This document shows positions 29,011-42,017 of a stretch of DNA of 64,000 nt, one piece after another (within the stretch, counting starts at the first letter, position 1; each line of letters starts with the position of its first letter). The position numbers were made by a program, and so were the translations under genes. The DNA comes from Rivibacter subsaxonicus (GTDB lineage Bacteria > Pseudomonadota > Gammaproteobacteria > Burkholderiales > Burkholderiaceae_C): NCBI RefSeq assembly GCF_004217215.1, contig NZ_SHKP01000008.1, positions 1 through 64,000 of the forward strand, given 5' to 3'. The notes beneath the pieces were generated by a model. That model was given only the letters and a program-made list of their open reading frames with translations. It had not been told where the DNA came from and did not search any database.

Positions 29011-30072
29011 ATGGCATCCACATCTGTTGCCGCCGGTTTCCTGGCCTCCGGCCGCTGGCGCTTCGCGCTGGGCTGGTTGATGCCGATTGGCGTGGCGCTC
29101 GCCGCCTGGCGTTCGCCGTGGGCGGCCTGGGGCTTCACCCTCGCGCTGCAGCTGGCGCTGGCGGCCGTCGAGCGGCTGCCCGGTGCGCAGCGCTCGCCGC
29201 CGGCCGAGCCTCCCCGGCCCTGGCATCGCGGCGTGCTCTGGACGCATGCACTGCTGCAGACGGCGCTGCTCGGCCTCGGGCTCTGGGTGGCCGGCGGCCA
29301 TGGCGTCCAGGGGCCACTCGGCTGGCCGGCGATCGTCGCGCTCGGCATCGGCGTGGGTTCCGTCACCGGATCGCAGGGCATCACCTACGCGCACGAACTC
29401 GGCCACGGCAGGCGCCGCGCCGATCGCGTGCTCGGCTGGTTCCTGATGGCCAGCGTGCTCTATGCGCACTTCATGGTCGAGCACTACCGCGGCCACCATC
29501 CGCGCGCCGCGACCCATGAGGACCCGGCCTCGGCGCGCCGTGGCGAGAGCCTCTGGCGCTTCCTGCCACGCACGCTCGGCGGCAGCCTCGTCAGCGCATG
29601 GCGGCTGGAGGCGCGGCAACTGGCGCAGCGCCGGCGCGGCTGGTACCAGAGCTTGCTGCTGTGGATCACGCTGGCGCAGTTGGCCTGGCTGGCGCTGCTG
29701 TGGCTCTGGCTGGGTGCTCCGGCGCTGCTGTTCTGGGGTGCGCAGGCGGCCTACGCGGTGTTCCTGCTCGAGGCCATCAACTACATCGAGCACTACGGGC
29801 TGCAGCGCCGTGTCGACGGCGTCCGGCGCGAGCCCTTTGGCATGCAGCACGCCTGGAACGCCGATCACTGGCTGACCAACAGCTTCATCGCCAACCTGCA
29901 GCGCCACAGCGACCACCACATGCACGCGTCGAAGCCGTATCCGGAGTTGCGGCCACTGCCGGGGCCGCAGTTGCCGACCGGCTATGCCGGCTGCATCTTC
30001 GCGGCGAGCGTGCCGCCGCTCTGGTTCAGGCTGATGGAGCCAAGGCTGCAGGCGCTGGCGAAGGCGGCGTGA
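29011..30072 (+). CDS. AlkB-type non-heme diiron alkane/xylene monooxygenase
   Basis: A 353-residue integral membrane protein with about six helices. It carries the diiron histidine boxes of the AlkB/XylM family: HELGH (128-132), EHYRGHH (157-163) and LQRHSDHHMHA near 309, plus the NYIEHYGLQR motif typical of alkane hydroxylases. It would hydroxylate a terminal methyl group of alkanes or related hydrocarbons at the inner membrane, using electrons from rubredoxin. No rubredoxin or rubredoxin-reductase gene lies nearby. It is shorter than the 400-aa AlkB of Pseudomonas. Divergent from dapC. Confidence 0.85.
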   Translation: MASTSVAAGFLASGRWRFALGWLMPIGVALAAWRSPWAAWGFTLALQLALAAVERLPGAQRSPPAEPPRPWHRGVLWTHALLQTALLGLGLWVAGGHGVQGPLGWPAIVALGIGVGSVTGSQGITYAHELGHGRRRADRVLGWFLMASVLYAHFMVEHYRGHHPRAATHEDPASARRGESLWRFLPRTLGGSLVSAWRLEARQLAQRRRGWYQSLLLWITLAQLAWLALLWLWLGAPALLFWGAQAAYAVFLLEAINYIEHYGLQRRVDGVRREPFGMQHAWNADHWLTNSFIANLQRHSDHHMHASKPYPELRPLPGPQLPTGYAGCIFAASVPPLWFRLMEPRLQALAKAA

Positions 30073-30075
30073 GAC

Positions 30076-31002
30076 TCAGGCCGCCGCCGGCTTGAGCTTG
30101 AGCCCGACCCGTTGCTCTATGTCGTGGAACATCGCCGCCGGCCGGCTCGCGTCGTTCACCGCGTCGGGCTTGCGGTCGAACATCCAGAAGCGCGCCACCG
30201 CGATCGAGGCCGCCGCCGCGGCGCCGGGTAGCGCCCCGAAGACGAAGCCGGCGCCGACGCCGCAGACCATGAAGGCGTACTTCCAGTAGACCTTGCCGGT
30301 CGCCTTCTGCACCGCGTCGTTGTAGTCCTCGGTCAACTGGCTCAGGTGGGCCACAACGGCCTCGGCCGGCACGCCCTGCAATGCCTTGGACTGCTGCCAG
30401 TCGAAGAGCGCATGGCGCCGCTCGCGGAAGGCCTTGTCCTTCGACAGCTCGACCGCGAGCCTCAGCGATTCCTCCGGCTTGGGCAGGTCGATCACCGCCA
30501 GGCGTCGTGTCAGCAGCAGGACCTGCTGCGCGATGTCGGCCGCCTGTGGCGGCAGCGCGGCGCCCGGATCGGCGAGGCCGCCGTCGCGCGCCAGCCCGGC
30601 CAGCGAGTTGTAGGCCGGGATCACGTGGGCGTGCGCCACGCCATCAGGCAGTTCGGGCTGCTGCGCCGCCAGGATCATGCGGGTCACGTCCTTGGCCACG
30701 TGCTGCGAGTCGAACTGTTCCTTGCCGATCTCGGCCATGCGCGACTTGAACTGGTCGCGCAGCGCCTGGCTCCACGGCTTGCGGATCGCCAGCGGGCCGA
30801 GCAGGTCGAGCCGCTCTTGTTGCAGCTCCGGGTCCCAACCGTGGGTGCGCCAGTAGTGGGCCTCGTTCCGGCGGTCGTCCTGCTCCGGCGTCATGACCGG
30901 AAACACCAGTCGGTCGTAGAGCAGCACGTTGGCGACCAGGTCGCGCGTCTTGTCGTGCACATGGTCATCGACCGACAGCGATCCCCAGCGTTCGAGATCC
31001 AT
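30076..31002 (-). CDS. hypothetical protein with C-terminal membrane segments
   Basis: A 308-residue protein of no recognised family. The first 220 residues are mostly helical and polar (DRLVFPVMTPEQDDRRNE, WRTHGWDPELQQERLDLLG). Two hydrophobic segments follow (about 243-275: YAFMVCGVGAGFVFGALP and AAAAASIAVARFWMF), ending in a short cytosolic tail. It looks like a soluble domain anchored by a helical hairpin. It ends 3 bp from the convergent alkB-like gene and is divergent from the amidase. Function unknown. Confidence 0.65.
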   Translation of the reverse strand: MDLERWGSLSVDDHVHDKTRDLVANVLLYDRLVFPVMTPEQDDRRNEAHYWRTHGWDPELQQERLDLLGPLAIRKPWSQALRDQFKSRMAEIGKEQFDSQHVAKDVTRMILAAQQPELPDGVAHAHVIPAYNSLAGLARDGGLADPGAALPPQAADIAQQVLLLTRRLAVIDLPKPEESLRLAVELSKDKAFRERRHALFDWQQSKALQGVPAEAVVAHLSQLTEDYNDAVQKATGKVYWKYAFMVCGVGAGFVFGALPGAAAAASIAVARFWMFDRKPDAVNDASRPAAMFHDIEQRVGLKLKPAAA

Positions 31003-31133
31003 TGCGTGCTCCTTCGCCGGGCCGCAGGGCCCCTACACGAGCTTAGCGCCCGAATCCGTACATGGTTTCCGTAGCTGCTGACCGCTGCTGGCCGTCGCTA
31101 GCATCGCCGCATCCGTGGCCTTCAAGGATGAGC

Positions 31134-32594
31134 ATGTCGCGCTGGTCCCGTCGACGCTGGTTGGCCGGCGTCCCGTCGCTTTGCGCCGCCGCGGCGCTTG
31201 CCCAGTTGGGATGCTCGTCGCGCGCTCGGGCACCGGACAGTTCGGCCAGCGATCCGGCTCGGCTTGACCTGCGCGACGCGTCGCTGGCCGTGCGGGCGGG
31301 GGTGCTCTCGCCACTGCAGCTGACGCACGCTTGCCTGGCGCGCGTCGCCCGCATCGACCCGGCCCTCAACTCCTTCATCACGGTCACCGCCGAGCAGGCG
31401 CTGGCCGATGCGCGTCTGGCCGAGGCCGAACTTTCCGCGGGGCACTGGCGCGGCCCGCTGCACGGCATTCCGATTGCGCTCAAGGACAACATCGACACCG
31501 GCGGCGTGCGCACCACTGCCGGCAGCGAGGTCTTCGTCGAGCGCATCCCCGGCGAAGACGCCGAGGTGGTGCAACGACTGAAGGCCGCTGGCGCGGTCAT
31601 CCTCGGCAAGCTGAATCTGCACGAGTTTTCGGGGGGCACGACCTCGGCGATCAGCCACTTCGGCTCGGTGCACAACCCCTGGGATCCGGCGCGCACGGCC
31701 GGAGGCTCGTCGGGCGGCTCGGCGGCCGCGGTGGCCGCATCGCTGTGCTTTGGCGCCGTTGGTACCGACACCGGCGGCTCGATCAGGATCCCGGCCGCGT
31801 GCTGCGGCATCGTTGGCTTCAAGCCGAGCTTTGGCGTCGTCAGCAGCCGCGGCGTGGTACCGGTCTCGACCTCGTTCGATCATGTCGGGCCGCTGTGTCG
31901 CAGCGTGGCCGACGCCATCTTGATGCTGCGCGCGATGACCGATCATCCGCTGGTGGCGGCACTCGAGCCCGAGGCGCTGCCGCCGGTGTCGCGTCTGCGC
32001 ATTGGCGTGTTCCACGCGCCGGGCAGTCTCTGCGACGCGCCGATCGAGGCCGAGGTGCAGGCCGCGCTCGACGCTGCGCTCGGCGTGCTGCGCTCACTGG
32101 TCGCCGAGGTGCGTGAGGCCGAGTTGCCGATGCCCGAGCAACTCGGGCGGCTGATTGACGCCGAGGCCTATGCCTTCCATGCACCAACCCTGGCGCAGAT
32201 GCCCGAGCGCTACGACCCGCGCACGCGCGACATGCTGCTGGCCGGCCGCGACATTCCGATCGCAGAGGAGGCCCGACTGCGCGGCGACCTGGCGCGCCAT
32301 CGGGCCGCCATCCACGAGGCCTTCGCCAAGGTCGACCTGGTGGTGTTGCCGACGCTGCCCGGCCTGCCATTGCCCCTGGCCGAGGCGCGCGAGCCGTTCG
32401 CACTGAACGCCTGCACCTTTGCCTTCAGCCTGGGCGGCCTGCCGAGCATTTCGCTGCCCTGCGGATTCTCGCGTTCCGGGCTGCCGATCGGCCTGCAGAT
32501 TGGCGGCCCGCCGCTTGCCGACGCACGCGTGCTCGCGCTCGCGCAGGCTTACGAGCAGGCCACCGACTGGCATCGGCGACGGCCGACGCTGTAG
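31134..32594 (+). CDS. exported amidase (amidase signature family)
   Basis: A 486-residue protein. The N-terminus SRWSRRRWLAGVPSLCAAAAL is a likely twin-arginine signal, and GCSS shortly after might be a weak lipobox. The amidase-signature core has IALKDNIDTGG with the catalytic Lys, then TAGGSSGGSAAAVAASL and GTDTGGSIRIPAACCGIVGFKPS with the cis-Ser and nucleophile Ser. It resembles GatA and aryl-acylamidases, hydrolysing C-N bonds of unknown amides in the periplasm. AAGG lies 6 nt before the chosen ATG; an ATG two codons upstream is also possible. No gatB/gatC neighbours, so not the tRNA amidotransferase. Confidence 0.85.
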   Translation: MSRWSRRRWLAGVPSLCAAAALAQLGCSSRARAPDSSASDPARLDLRDASLAVRAGVLSPLQLTHACLARVARIDPALNSFITVTAEQALADARLAEAELSAGHWRGPLHGIPIALKDNIDTGGVRTTAGSEVFVERIPGEDAEVVQRLKAAGAVILGKLNLHEFSGGTTSAISHFGSVHNPWDPARTAGGSSGGSAAAVAASLCFGAVGTDTGGSIRIPAACCGIVGFKPSFGVVSSRGVVPVSTSFDHVGPLCRSVADAILMLRAMTDHPLVAALEPEALPPVSRLRIGVFHAPGSLCDAPIEAEVQAALDAALGVLRSLVAEVREAELPMPEQLGRLIDAEAYAFHAPTLAQMPERYDPRTRDMLLAGRDIPIAEEARLRGDLARHRAAIHEAFAKVDLVVLPTLPGLPLPLAEAREPFALNACTFAFSLGGLPSISLPCGFSRSGLPIGLQIGGPPLADARVLALAQAYEQATDWHRRRPTL

Positions 32595-32614
32595 GCGACA
32601 AGCCGCTCAACTTG

Positions 32615-33175
32615 TCAGCCGAGCAGCCCGCGCTCCTCGGCGTGCGCCGGCAGATCGATGCGCGGTGCCGGCTTCCAGCCCTTCTTGCGGTGCTCGGCGA
32701 CGACGTTCGTGTAGATGCCGCCGCGCACGTACCACCTGGCGCTGATGCGCGCGTAGCGCGGCTTGGTCACTGCGACGATCTTGGAGAGGATGTCGTTGGT
32801 GACCTTTTCATGGAAGGCGCCTTCGTTGCGGAAGCTCCAGAAGTACATCTTCAGGCTCTTGAGCTCGATGCAGAGCTCGTCGGCGATCATGTCGATCGTG
32901 AAGTGCGCGAAATCGGGTTGGCCGGTCAGCGGGCAGTGGCAGGTGAACTCCGGGATCTGGAACTGGATCACGTAGTCGCGCTCCGGCGCCGGGTTCGGGA
33001 ACACATGCAGTTCCTTGCTCGGCGCGGTCGGCGGGTTGGCCGGCATCTCGCGTTGCCGAGGAGCGCCCCCAAGGCCGCCGCGCTGCGGCGTCCGCCCCCC
33101 CGAGGGGGAGTCAGGAAACTTGGGGCGGCCCGGCGTTTCCGTTGCGGGCTTCTTCTTGGGACGGGTGGTGGCCAT
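32615..33175 (-). CDS. queF: NADPH-dependent preQ0 reductase, type I
   Basis: A 186-residue enzyme of queuosine synthesis that reduces the nitrile of preQ0 to preQ1. It has the QueF core SKELHVFPNPAPERDYVIQF, FTCHCPLTGQPDF with the catalytic Cys, ELCIELKSLKMYFWSFRNEGAFHE (QueF motif) and GGIYTNVVAEHRKKGW. Type I proteins are usually about 130-160 aa. The extra N-terminus here (about 14-39, rich in Gly/Pro/Arg) is encoded by a REP-like palindrome. Translation might instead start at an ATG at 33046 (MPANPPTAPS), leaving the repeat in the leader. Confidence 0.9.
   Translation of the reverse strand: MATTRPKKKPATETPGRPKFPDSPSGGRTPQRGGLGGAPRQREMPANPPTAPSKELHVFPNPAPERDYVIQFQIPEFTCHCPLTGQPDFAHFTIDMIADELCIELKSLKMYFWSFRNEGAFHEKVTNDILSKIVAVTKPRYARISARWYVRGGIYTNVVAEHRKKGWKPAPRIDLPAHAEERGLLG
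33060..33136. repeat. REP-like palindromic element, copy 2, within the queF 5' region
   Basis: GGAGCGCCCCCAAGGCCGCC, then CCCCCCCGAGGGGG and finally TTGGGGCGGCCCGGCG form nested inverted repeats. The ends match copy 1 at 24413-24455 (shared CGCCGGGCCGC on the minus strand). In the annotated queF frame it encodes a Pro/Gly/Arg-rich insert without a stop codon. Confidence 0.6.
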
Positions 33176-33317
33176 GATCGTGAGGGCTGCAGCCAGCCTT
33201 GGAGCTCGGTTCGGGACAGGGTGCGATGCTATCATCGCGCGCGCTTTCCGGCCCTTGCAAGGCACGGATTACCCAATCAAATCAAAGACTTAGGCGATTC
33301 GGCCGGCTCTCTCCTCC

Positions 33318-36300
33318 ATGCGCCTGAACTCGATCAAGCTGTCCGGCTTCAAGTCCTTCGCCGAACCCACCAACTTCCAGCTGCCCGGCCAGCTGGTCGG
33401 CGTGGTCGGCCCCAACGGTTGCGGCAAGTCCAACATCATGGACGCGGTGCGCTGGGTGCTCGGCGAGAGCAAGGCCAGCGAGCTGCGCGGCGAGTCGATG
33501 CAGGACGTGATCTTCAACGGCTCCGGCAACCGCAGGCCGGCCAGCCGCGCCAGCGTCGAGCTGGTGTTCGCCAACGAGGACGCGCGTGCCGGCGGCCAGT
33601 GGAACCAGTTCACCGAGATCGCGGTGAAACGCGTGCTCACCCGCGACGGCACCAGCAGCTACTACATCAACAACCAGCCGGTGCGCCGGCGCGACGTGCA
33701 GGACGTGTTCCTCGGCACCGGCCTCGGCCCGCGCGCCTACGCCATCATCGGCCAGGGCACGATCTCGCGGATCATCGAATCCAAGCCCGAGGAGCTGCGT
33801 TTGTTCCTCGAAGAGGCGGCCGGCGTCAGCAAGTACAAGGAACGCCGGCGCGAGACCGAAAACCGCCTCAAGGACACGCGCGAGAACATGACGCGGGTCG
33901 AGGACATCCTGCGCGAGCTCAACAACAACCTCGACAAGCTCGAGAAGCAGGCCGAGGTCGCGACGCAGTACCGCGGCCTGCAGGAACAGGGCACGACCAA
34001 GCTGCACCAGCTCTGGTTCATCAAGCACCGCGACGCGAGCGCCGAGGAGGCGCGCGTGCATGCCGCGGTGCTGGAGGCGACCAACGCGCTCGAGTCGCGC
34101 GTGGCCGAGTTGCGCCACGTCGAAGCACGGCTCGAGACGGTGCGCCAGGACCACTACGCCGCCAGCGACGAGCTGCACACCGCGCAGGGTTCGCTGGCCG
34201 AGGCTGCGCTCGAGGTGAGCCGGCTCGAGGAGCGCATCCGCTACGTGGTCGAGGGGCGCCAGAGGCTCGAACAGCGCCTGGCCGAGCTGGCCGCGCAGAC
34301 CACCGGCTGGGCGCAGCGCAGCGAGCAGGCGCAGGTCGAACTCGACAGCATCGCCGAGCAGATCGCCGGTGCCGACGAGCAGGCCGAGGTCCTGGCCGCG
34401 CAGGCCGAGGAGCAGGCGCTGAACCTGCCGGCCAGCGAAGACGCCCTGCGCGCCGCGCAGGCCACCAGCAACCAGCAACGCAGCAAGGCCGGCGAGGTGC
34501 AGCAGCAGATCCAGCTGCTGGCCGCCGAGAGCCGCAACATCGAGGAGCAGAGCCGCGCGATCACGCAGCGGCGCGAGCGTCTCGGGGGCGAGCGCCAGCA
34601 ACTGGTCGCGCCCGACGAGGCCCGGCTGGCGAGCCTGCGCGAGCAGCTTGCCGCGGCCGAAGAGATGCAGGCCGTCGCCGACGAGCGCCTGCACGAGCTG
34701 ACCGAAGGCACGCCGCTGCTCGACGAGGCGCGCCGTGCCGCGCAGGCCACGAGCAACGCCGAGGCCGGCAAGCAGGCCGATCTGTCGGCGAGGCTGGAGG
34801 CGCTGCGCGCGCTGCAGGAAAAGGTGCAGACCGAGGGCAAGCTGCGCCCCTGGCTGGCCAAGCATGGCCTCGACGGCCTGCAGGGCCTGTGGACCCGGCT
34901 CCACGTCGAGGCCGGCTGGGAGGCGGCGCTGGAGGCTGCGCTGCGCGAGCGCATGAACGCGCTGGCGGTCGGCCGGCCCGAGATCGTGCGCGCCTTCGAG
35001 AACGATCCGCCGCCGGCGCGGCTGGCCTTCTACAGCGCACCCGGCGCGGCGATCGCCAACACGCATGCGACGCTCCCGCGCCTGTCCGACCTGCTGCGCC
35101 TCGATGACGCCGGCCTCAAGGCCCTGCTCAACGACTGGCTCGAGGGCGTCTACACCGCCGCCTCGCTCGACGAGGCGCTCGCAAATCGCGGCAAGCTGAC
35201 CCACGGCGAGGTCATCATGACCCGCGCCGGCCATGCGGTCAGCCAGTTCGCGGTGGCCTTCTACGCCCCCGACTCCGAGCAGGCCGGCATGCTGGCCCGC
35301 GCGCAGGAGATCGAGAACCTCGACAAGCAGGTGCGGGCCCAGGCCTTCCTGGTCGAGGAGTCGCGCGCGGCGCTGATCCGTGCCGAGGCCGCCTACACCG
35401 ATGCCACCGGCCGCCTGGTCGGCGCCCGCCGCGAGGCCGGCGAGGCGCAGACGCGCGCCCACCAGCTGCAGGTCGAGACGCTGCGCCTGGCCCAGCAGGC
35501 CGAGGCCGCCAACAGCCGTCGCGCGCAGCTGCAGGGTGAGCTCGAGGAGATCGACGCGCAACTGGAAGCGCTGCAGGAGCGCCGCGCCACCGGCGAGGCG
35601 CGCTTCGAGGAACTCGACCTGCAGCTCGCCACCGAGCAGGAGCGCCATGCCGAACTCGAAGAAGGCGTGATCGCTGCCGAACGCAAGCTGGCCGATGCCC
35701 GCGAGCAGTTGCGCGCGCTCGAGCGCCAGGCGCAGGAGGCCGCCTTCCAGAGCCGCGCGCTGGCTGCGCGCCGCGGCGAGCTGCAACGCGCGATCGAGAC
35801 CGCGGCCCAGCAGGTGCAGAACAACGCCCAGAGCCAGGCCCAGATGGAGGCCGAGCTCGCCGCCTTCAACGACACCGCGGCCCAGACCGGGCTGCAGGAC
35901 GCTCTGGCGCTCAAGCTGCAGCGCGAGCAGGCACTCGGTGCCCAGCGCAGCCACTACGACGAACTCTCGGCGCAGCTGCGCCAGGCCGACGAGCAGCGCC
36001 TGAGCTTCGAGCGCAGCCTCGAGCCGCTGCGCGAGAGCATCACCAAGCTGCAACTCGAGCAGCAGGCCGCCTCGCTCGGCGGCGCGCAGTACCTGGAGCA
36101 GCTCAGCGCGGCCAACGTGGACCTCGAGGCGATGGCGCAGGGCGTCGCCGACGGCAACGTCAAGCTCTACGGCCTGCAGGGCGAGATCGACCGCATCGGC
36201 CGCGAGGTGGCGGCACTCGGCGCGGTCAACCTGGCCGCGCTCGACGAACTCACCAGCGCGCGCGAGCGCAAGGGCTTCCTCGATGCCCAGACCGCCGACC

Positions 36301-36830
36301 TCGTCGATGCGATCAAGACGCTGGAGGACGCGATCCACAAGATCGACCTCGAGACGCGCGACCTGCTCAAGGGCACCTTCGACACCGTCAACGAGCATTT
36401 CGGCGTGATGTTCCCCAGCCTGTTCGGTGGCGGCCAGGCCCGGCTGGTGATGACCGGCGACGAGATCCTCGATGCCGGCGTGCAGGTGCTCGCGCAGCCG
36501 CCCGGCAAGAAGAACAGCACGATCCACCTGCTCTCGGGCGGCGAGAAGGCCCTCACCGCGATCGCGCTGGTGTTCGCGATCTTCCAGCTCAACCCGGCGC
36601 CGTTCTGCCTGCTCGACGAGGTCGATGCGCCGCTCGACGACGCCAACACCGAGCGCTACAGCAAGCTCGTCAAGCAGATGAGCGCCGGCACCCAGTTCCT
36701 GTTCATCTCGCACAACAAGATCGCGATGGAGATGGCCGAGCAGCTGATCGGCGTGACGATGCAGGAGCAGGGCGTCTCGCGCATCGTGGCGGTCGACATG
36801 GACGCCGCGGTGTCGCTGGCGACGGCCTGA
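33318..36830 (+). CDS. smc: chromosome segregation ATPase SMC
   Basis: A 1170-residue structural-maintenance-of-chromosomes protein. The N-terminal head has Walker A GPNGCGKSN (about 31-39) and the conserved RLNSIKLSGFKSF start. Long Glu/Arg/Gln-rich coiled coils (about 165-500 and 680-1010) flank a hinge near 525-640. The C-terminal head has LLSGGEKALTAIALVFAIF and Walker B FCLLDEVDAPLDDAN. It dimerises at the hinge to organise chromosome arms with ScpA/ScpB, whose genes are not in this window. Next to zipA and ligA, the usual Burkholderiales order. zipA follows after 5 bp. Confidence 0.96.
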   Translation: MRLNSIKLSGFKSFAEPTNFQLPGQLVGVVGPNGCGKSNIMDAVRWVLGESKASELRGESMQDVIFNGSGNRRPASRASVELVFANEDARAGGQWNQFTEIAVKRVLTRDGTSSYYINNQPVRRRDVQDVFLGTGLGPRAYAIIGQGTISRIIESKPEELRLFLEEAAGVSKYKERRRETENRLKDTRENMTRVEDILRELNNNLDKLEKQAEVATQYRGLQEQGTTKLHQLWFIKHRDASAEEARVHAAVLEATNALESRVAELRHVEARLETVRQDHYAASDELHTAQGSLAEAALEVSRLEERIRYVVEGRQRLEQRLAELAAQTTGWAQRSEQAQVELDSIAEQIAGADEQAEVLAAQAEEQALNLPASEDALRAAQATSNQQRSKAGEVQQQIQLLAAESRNIEEQSRAITQRRERLGGERQQLVAPDEARLASLREQLAAAEEMQAVADERLHELTEGTPLLDEARRAAQATSNAEAGKQADLSARLEALRALQEKVQTEGKLRPWLAKHGLDGLQGLWTRLHVEAGWEAALEAALRERMNALAVGRPEIVRAFENDPPPARLAFYSAPGAAIANTHATLPRLSDLLRLDDAGLKALLNDWLEGVYTAASLDEALANRGKLTHGEVIMTRAGHAVSQFAVAFYAPDSEQAGMLARAQEIENLDKQVRAQAFLVEESRAALIRAEAAYTDATGRLVGARREAGEAQTRAHQLQVETLRLAQQAEAANSRRAQLQGELEEIDAQLEALQERRATGEARFEELDLQLATEQERHAELEEGVIAAERKLADAREQLRALERQAQEAAFQSRALAARRGELQRAIETAAQQVQNNAQSQAQMEAELAAFNDTAAQTGLQDALALKLQREQALGAQRSHYDELSAQLRQADEQRLSFERSLEPLRESITKLQLEQQAASLGGAQYLEQLSAANVDLEAMAQGVADGNVKLYGLQGEIDRIGREVAALGAVNLAALDELTSARERKGFLDAQTADLVDAIKTLEDAIHKIDLETRDLLKGTFDTVNEHFGVMFPSLFGGGQARLVMTGDEILDAGVQVLAQPPGKKNSTIHLLSGGEKALTAIALVFAIFQLNPAPFCLLDEVDAPLDDANTERYSKLVKQMSAGTQFLFISHNKIAMEMAEQLIGVTMQEQGVSRIVAVDMDAAVSLATA

Positions 36831-36835
36831 ACGAC

Positions 36836-37900
36836 ATGAGCAGCCTGCAGCTTTGGCTGGCGATCCTGGGCGGCCTCGCGCTGGCCGGGGTGGTGGCTCA
36901 CGGGGCATGGCAGTCGCGCCGCAGCGAGCTCAAGCGGGCGCGCAACGAAGGCGAGGCGCCGCAGCCGGCCGCCACGGCCGACGAGCGGCGCGAGCCGACG
37001 CTGGGCGTGGCCGGCATGGTCGAGCCGCAGGCGGCTGACGAAAGCCCGGCCGCGCGTGCGCAGCGCCGCAGCGCCGGCCCGCGTCTGGATGCGCTGGTCG
37101 ACACCATCGCGACGCTGCAGCCCGAGGCCGCGGTCAGCGGCGACGCCGCGATCCAGCACCTGCCGCCTTCGCGCCGGGCCGGCACCAAGCCGGTGCTGAT
37201 CGAGGGTCTCAACTCGGCCAGCGGCGAGTGGGAGCCGCTGCGCACCGGCACCGTCTACCGTTCGTTCCAGGCCGGCGTGCAGCTCGCCAACCGCAGCGGC
37301 GCGCTCAACGAGATCGAGTACTCCGAGTACGCGCAGAAGGTCGAGGCCTTTGCCGAGGAACTGCAGGCCGGCGTCGAGTTCGGCGACGACATGCTCGAGT
37401 CGGTGGCGCGCGCACGCGAGCTCGATGCCTTTGCCAGCCAGCACGACGCACAACTGGCGCTGCGGCTGGTGGCGCGCGGCGCGGCCTGGACCCCGGGCTA
37501 CATCCAGCAGCATGCGGCGCGCCATGGCTTCGTCACCAGCGCGCTGCCGGGCCGGCTGGTGCTGCCCTCGGCCGAGGATGGCGCGCCGCCGGTGCTGAGC
37601 CTCAACTTCGACAGCCAGGCCGCGCTCGCTGACGATCCGGCGCAGAGCGCGGTGCGCGAGCTCACGCTCGCCTTCGACGTGCCGCAGACCCCGGCCGAGG
37701 AACGCCCCTTCGACGCCTGGTGTGCGGCCGGCGAGGCGCTGTGCATCGCGCTCGACGCGGCGATGTTCGACGACAGCGGAACGCCCCTGTCGCCGCAGAG
37801 CTTTCCGGCCATCGGCGCGGCGGTGACGCAGCTCTACGCCGATCTCGCGGCGCAGGAGCTCGCGGCCGGCACGCCGGCGGCGCGGCGGCTGTTCAGCTGA
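36836..37900 (+). CDS. zipA: cell division protein ZipA homologue
   Basis: A 354-residue inner-membrane division protein. An N-terminal anchor helix (about 4-22, LWLAILGGLALAGVVAHGAW) is followed by a basic stretch, an Ala/Pro/Glu-rich linker and a C-terminal FtsZ-binding domain (about 210-350) including FVTSALPGRLVLPSAEDG and AFDVPQTPAEERPFDAW. ZipA tethers FtsZ filaments to the membrane. Identification rests on the topology, the domain pattern and the smc-zipA-ligA order. It lies 5 bp after smc, so translation is probably coupled. Confidence 0.85.
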   Translation: MSSLQLWLAILGGLALAGVVAHGAWQSRRSELKRARNEGEAPQPAATADERREPTLGVAGMVEPQAADESPAARAQRRSAGPRLDALVDTIATLQPEAAVSGDAAIQHLPPSRRAGTKPVLIEGLNSASGEWEPLRTGTVYRSFQAGVQLANRSGALNEIEYSEYAQKVEAFAEELQAGVEFGDDMLESVARARELDAFASQHDAQLALRLVARGAAWTPGYIQQHAARHGFVTSALPGRLVLPSAEDGAPPVLSLNFDSQAALADDPAQSAVRELTLAFDVPQTPAEERPFDAWCAAGEALCIALDAAMFDDSGTPLSPQSFPAIGAAVTQLYADLAAQELAAGTPAARRLFS

Positions 37901-37974
37901 GGCGGCGGCGAGGCCTTGCCGCAGCCGCGAAGCCGTCGCCTGATCTCCCCTCATCCAACCGAAGCGAGGTCGGC

Positions 37975-41939
<3,965 letters not shown>

Positions 41940-42017
41940 TCCGGCGCCAGGCCGTGCGCTGGACGCCACGACGGCGGCGGGCGCATCATCCGCGCTCCTC
42001 GCAGCCGGAGTCACTCG

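Noticed and set aside
33282-36908. A 1208-codon open frame antisense to smc
   Set aside because: Low-complexity Leu/Gln/Arg translation opposite a clear SMC protein; a third-codon GC artefact.
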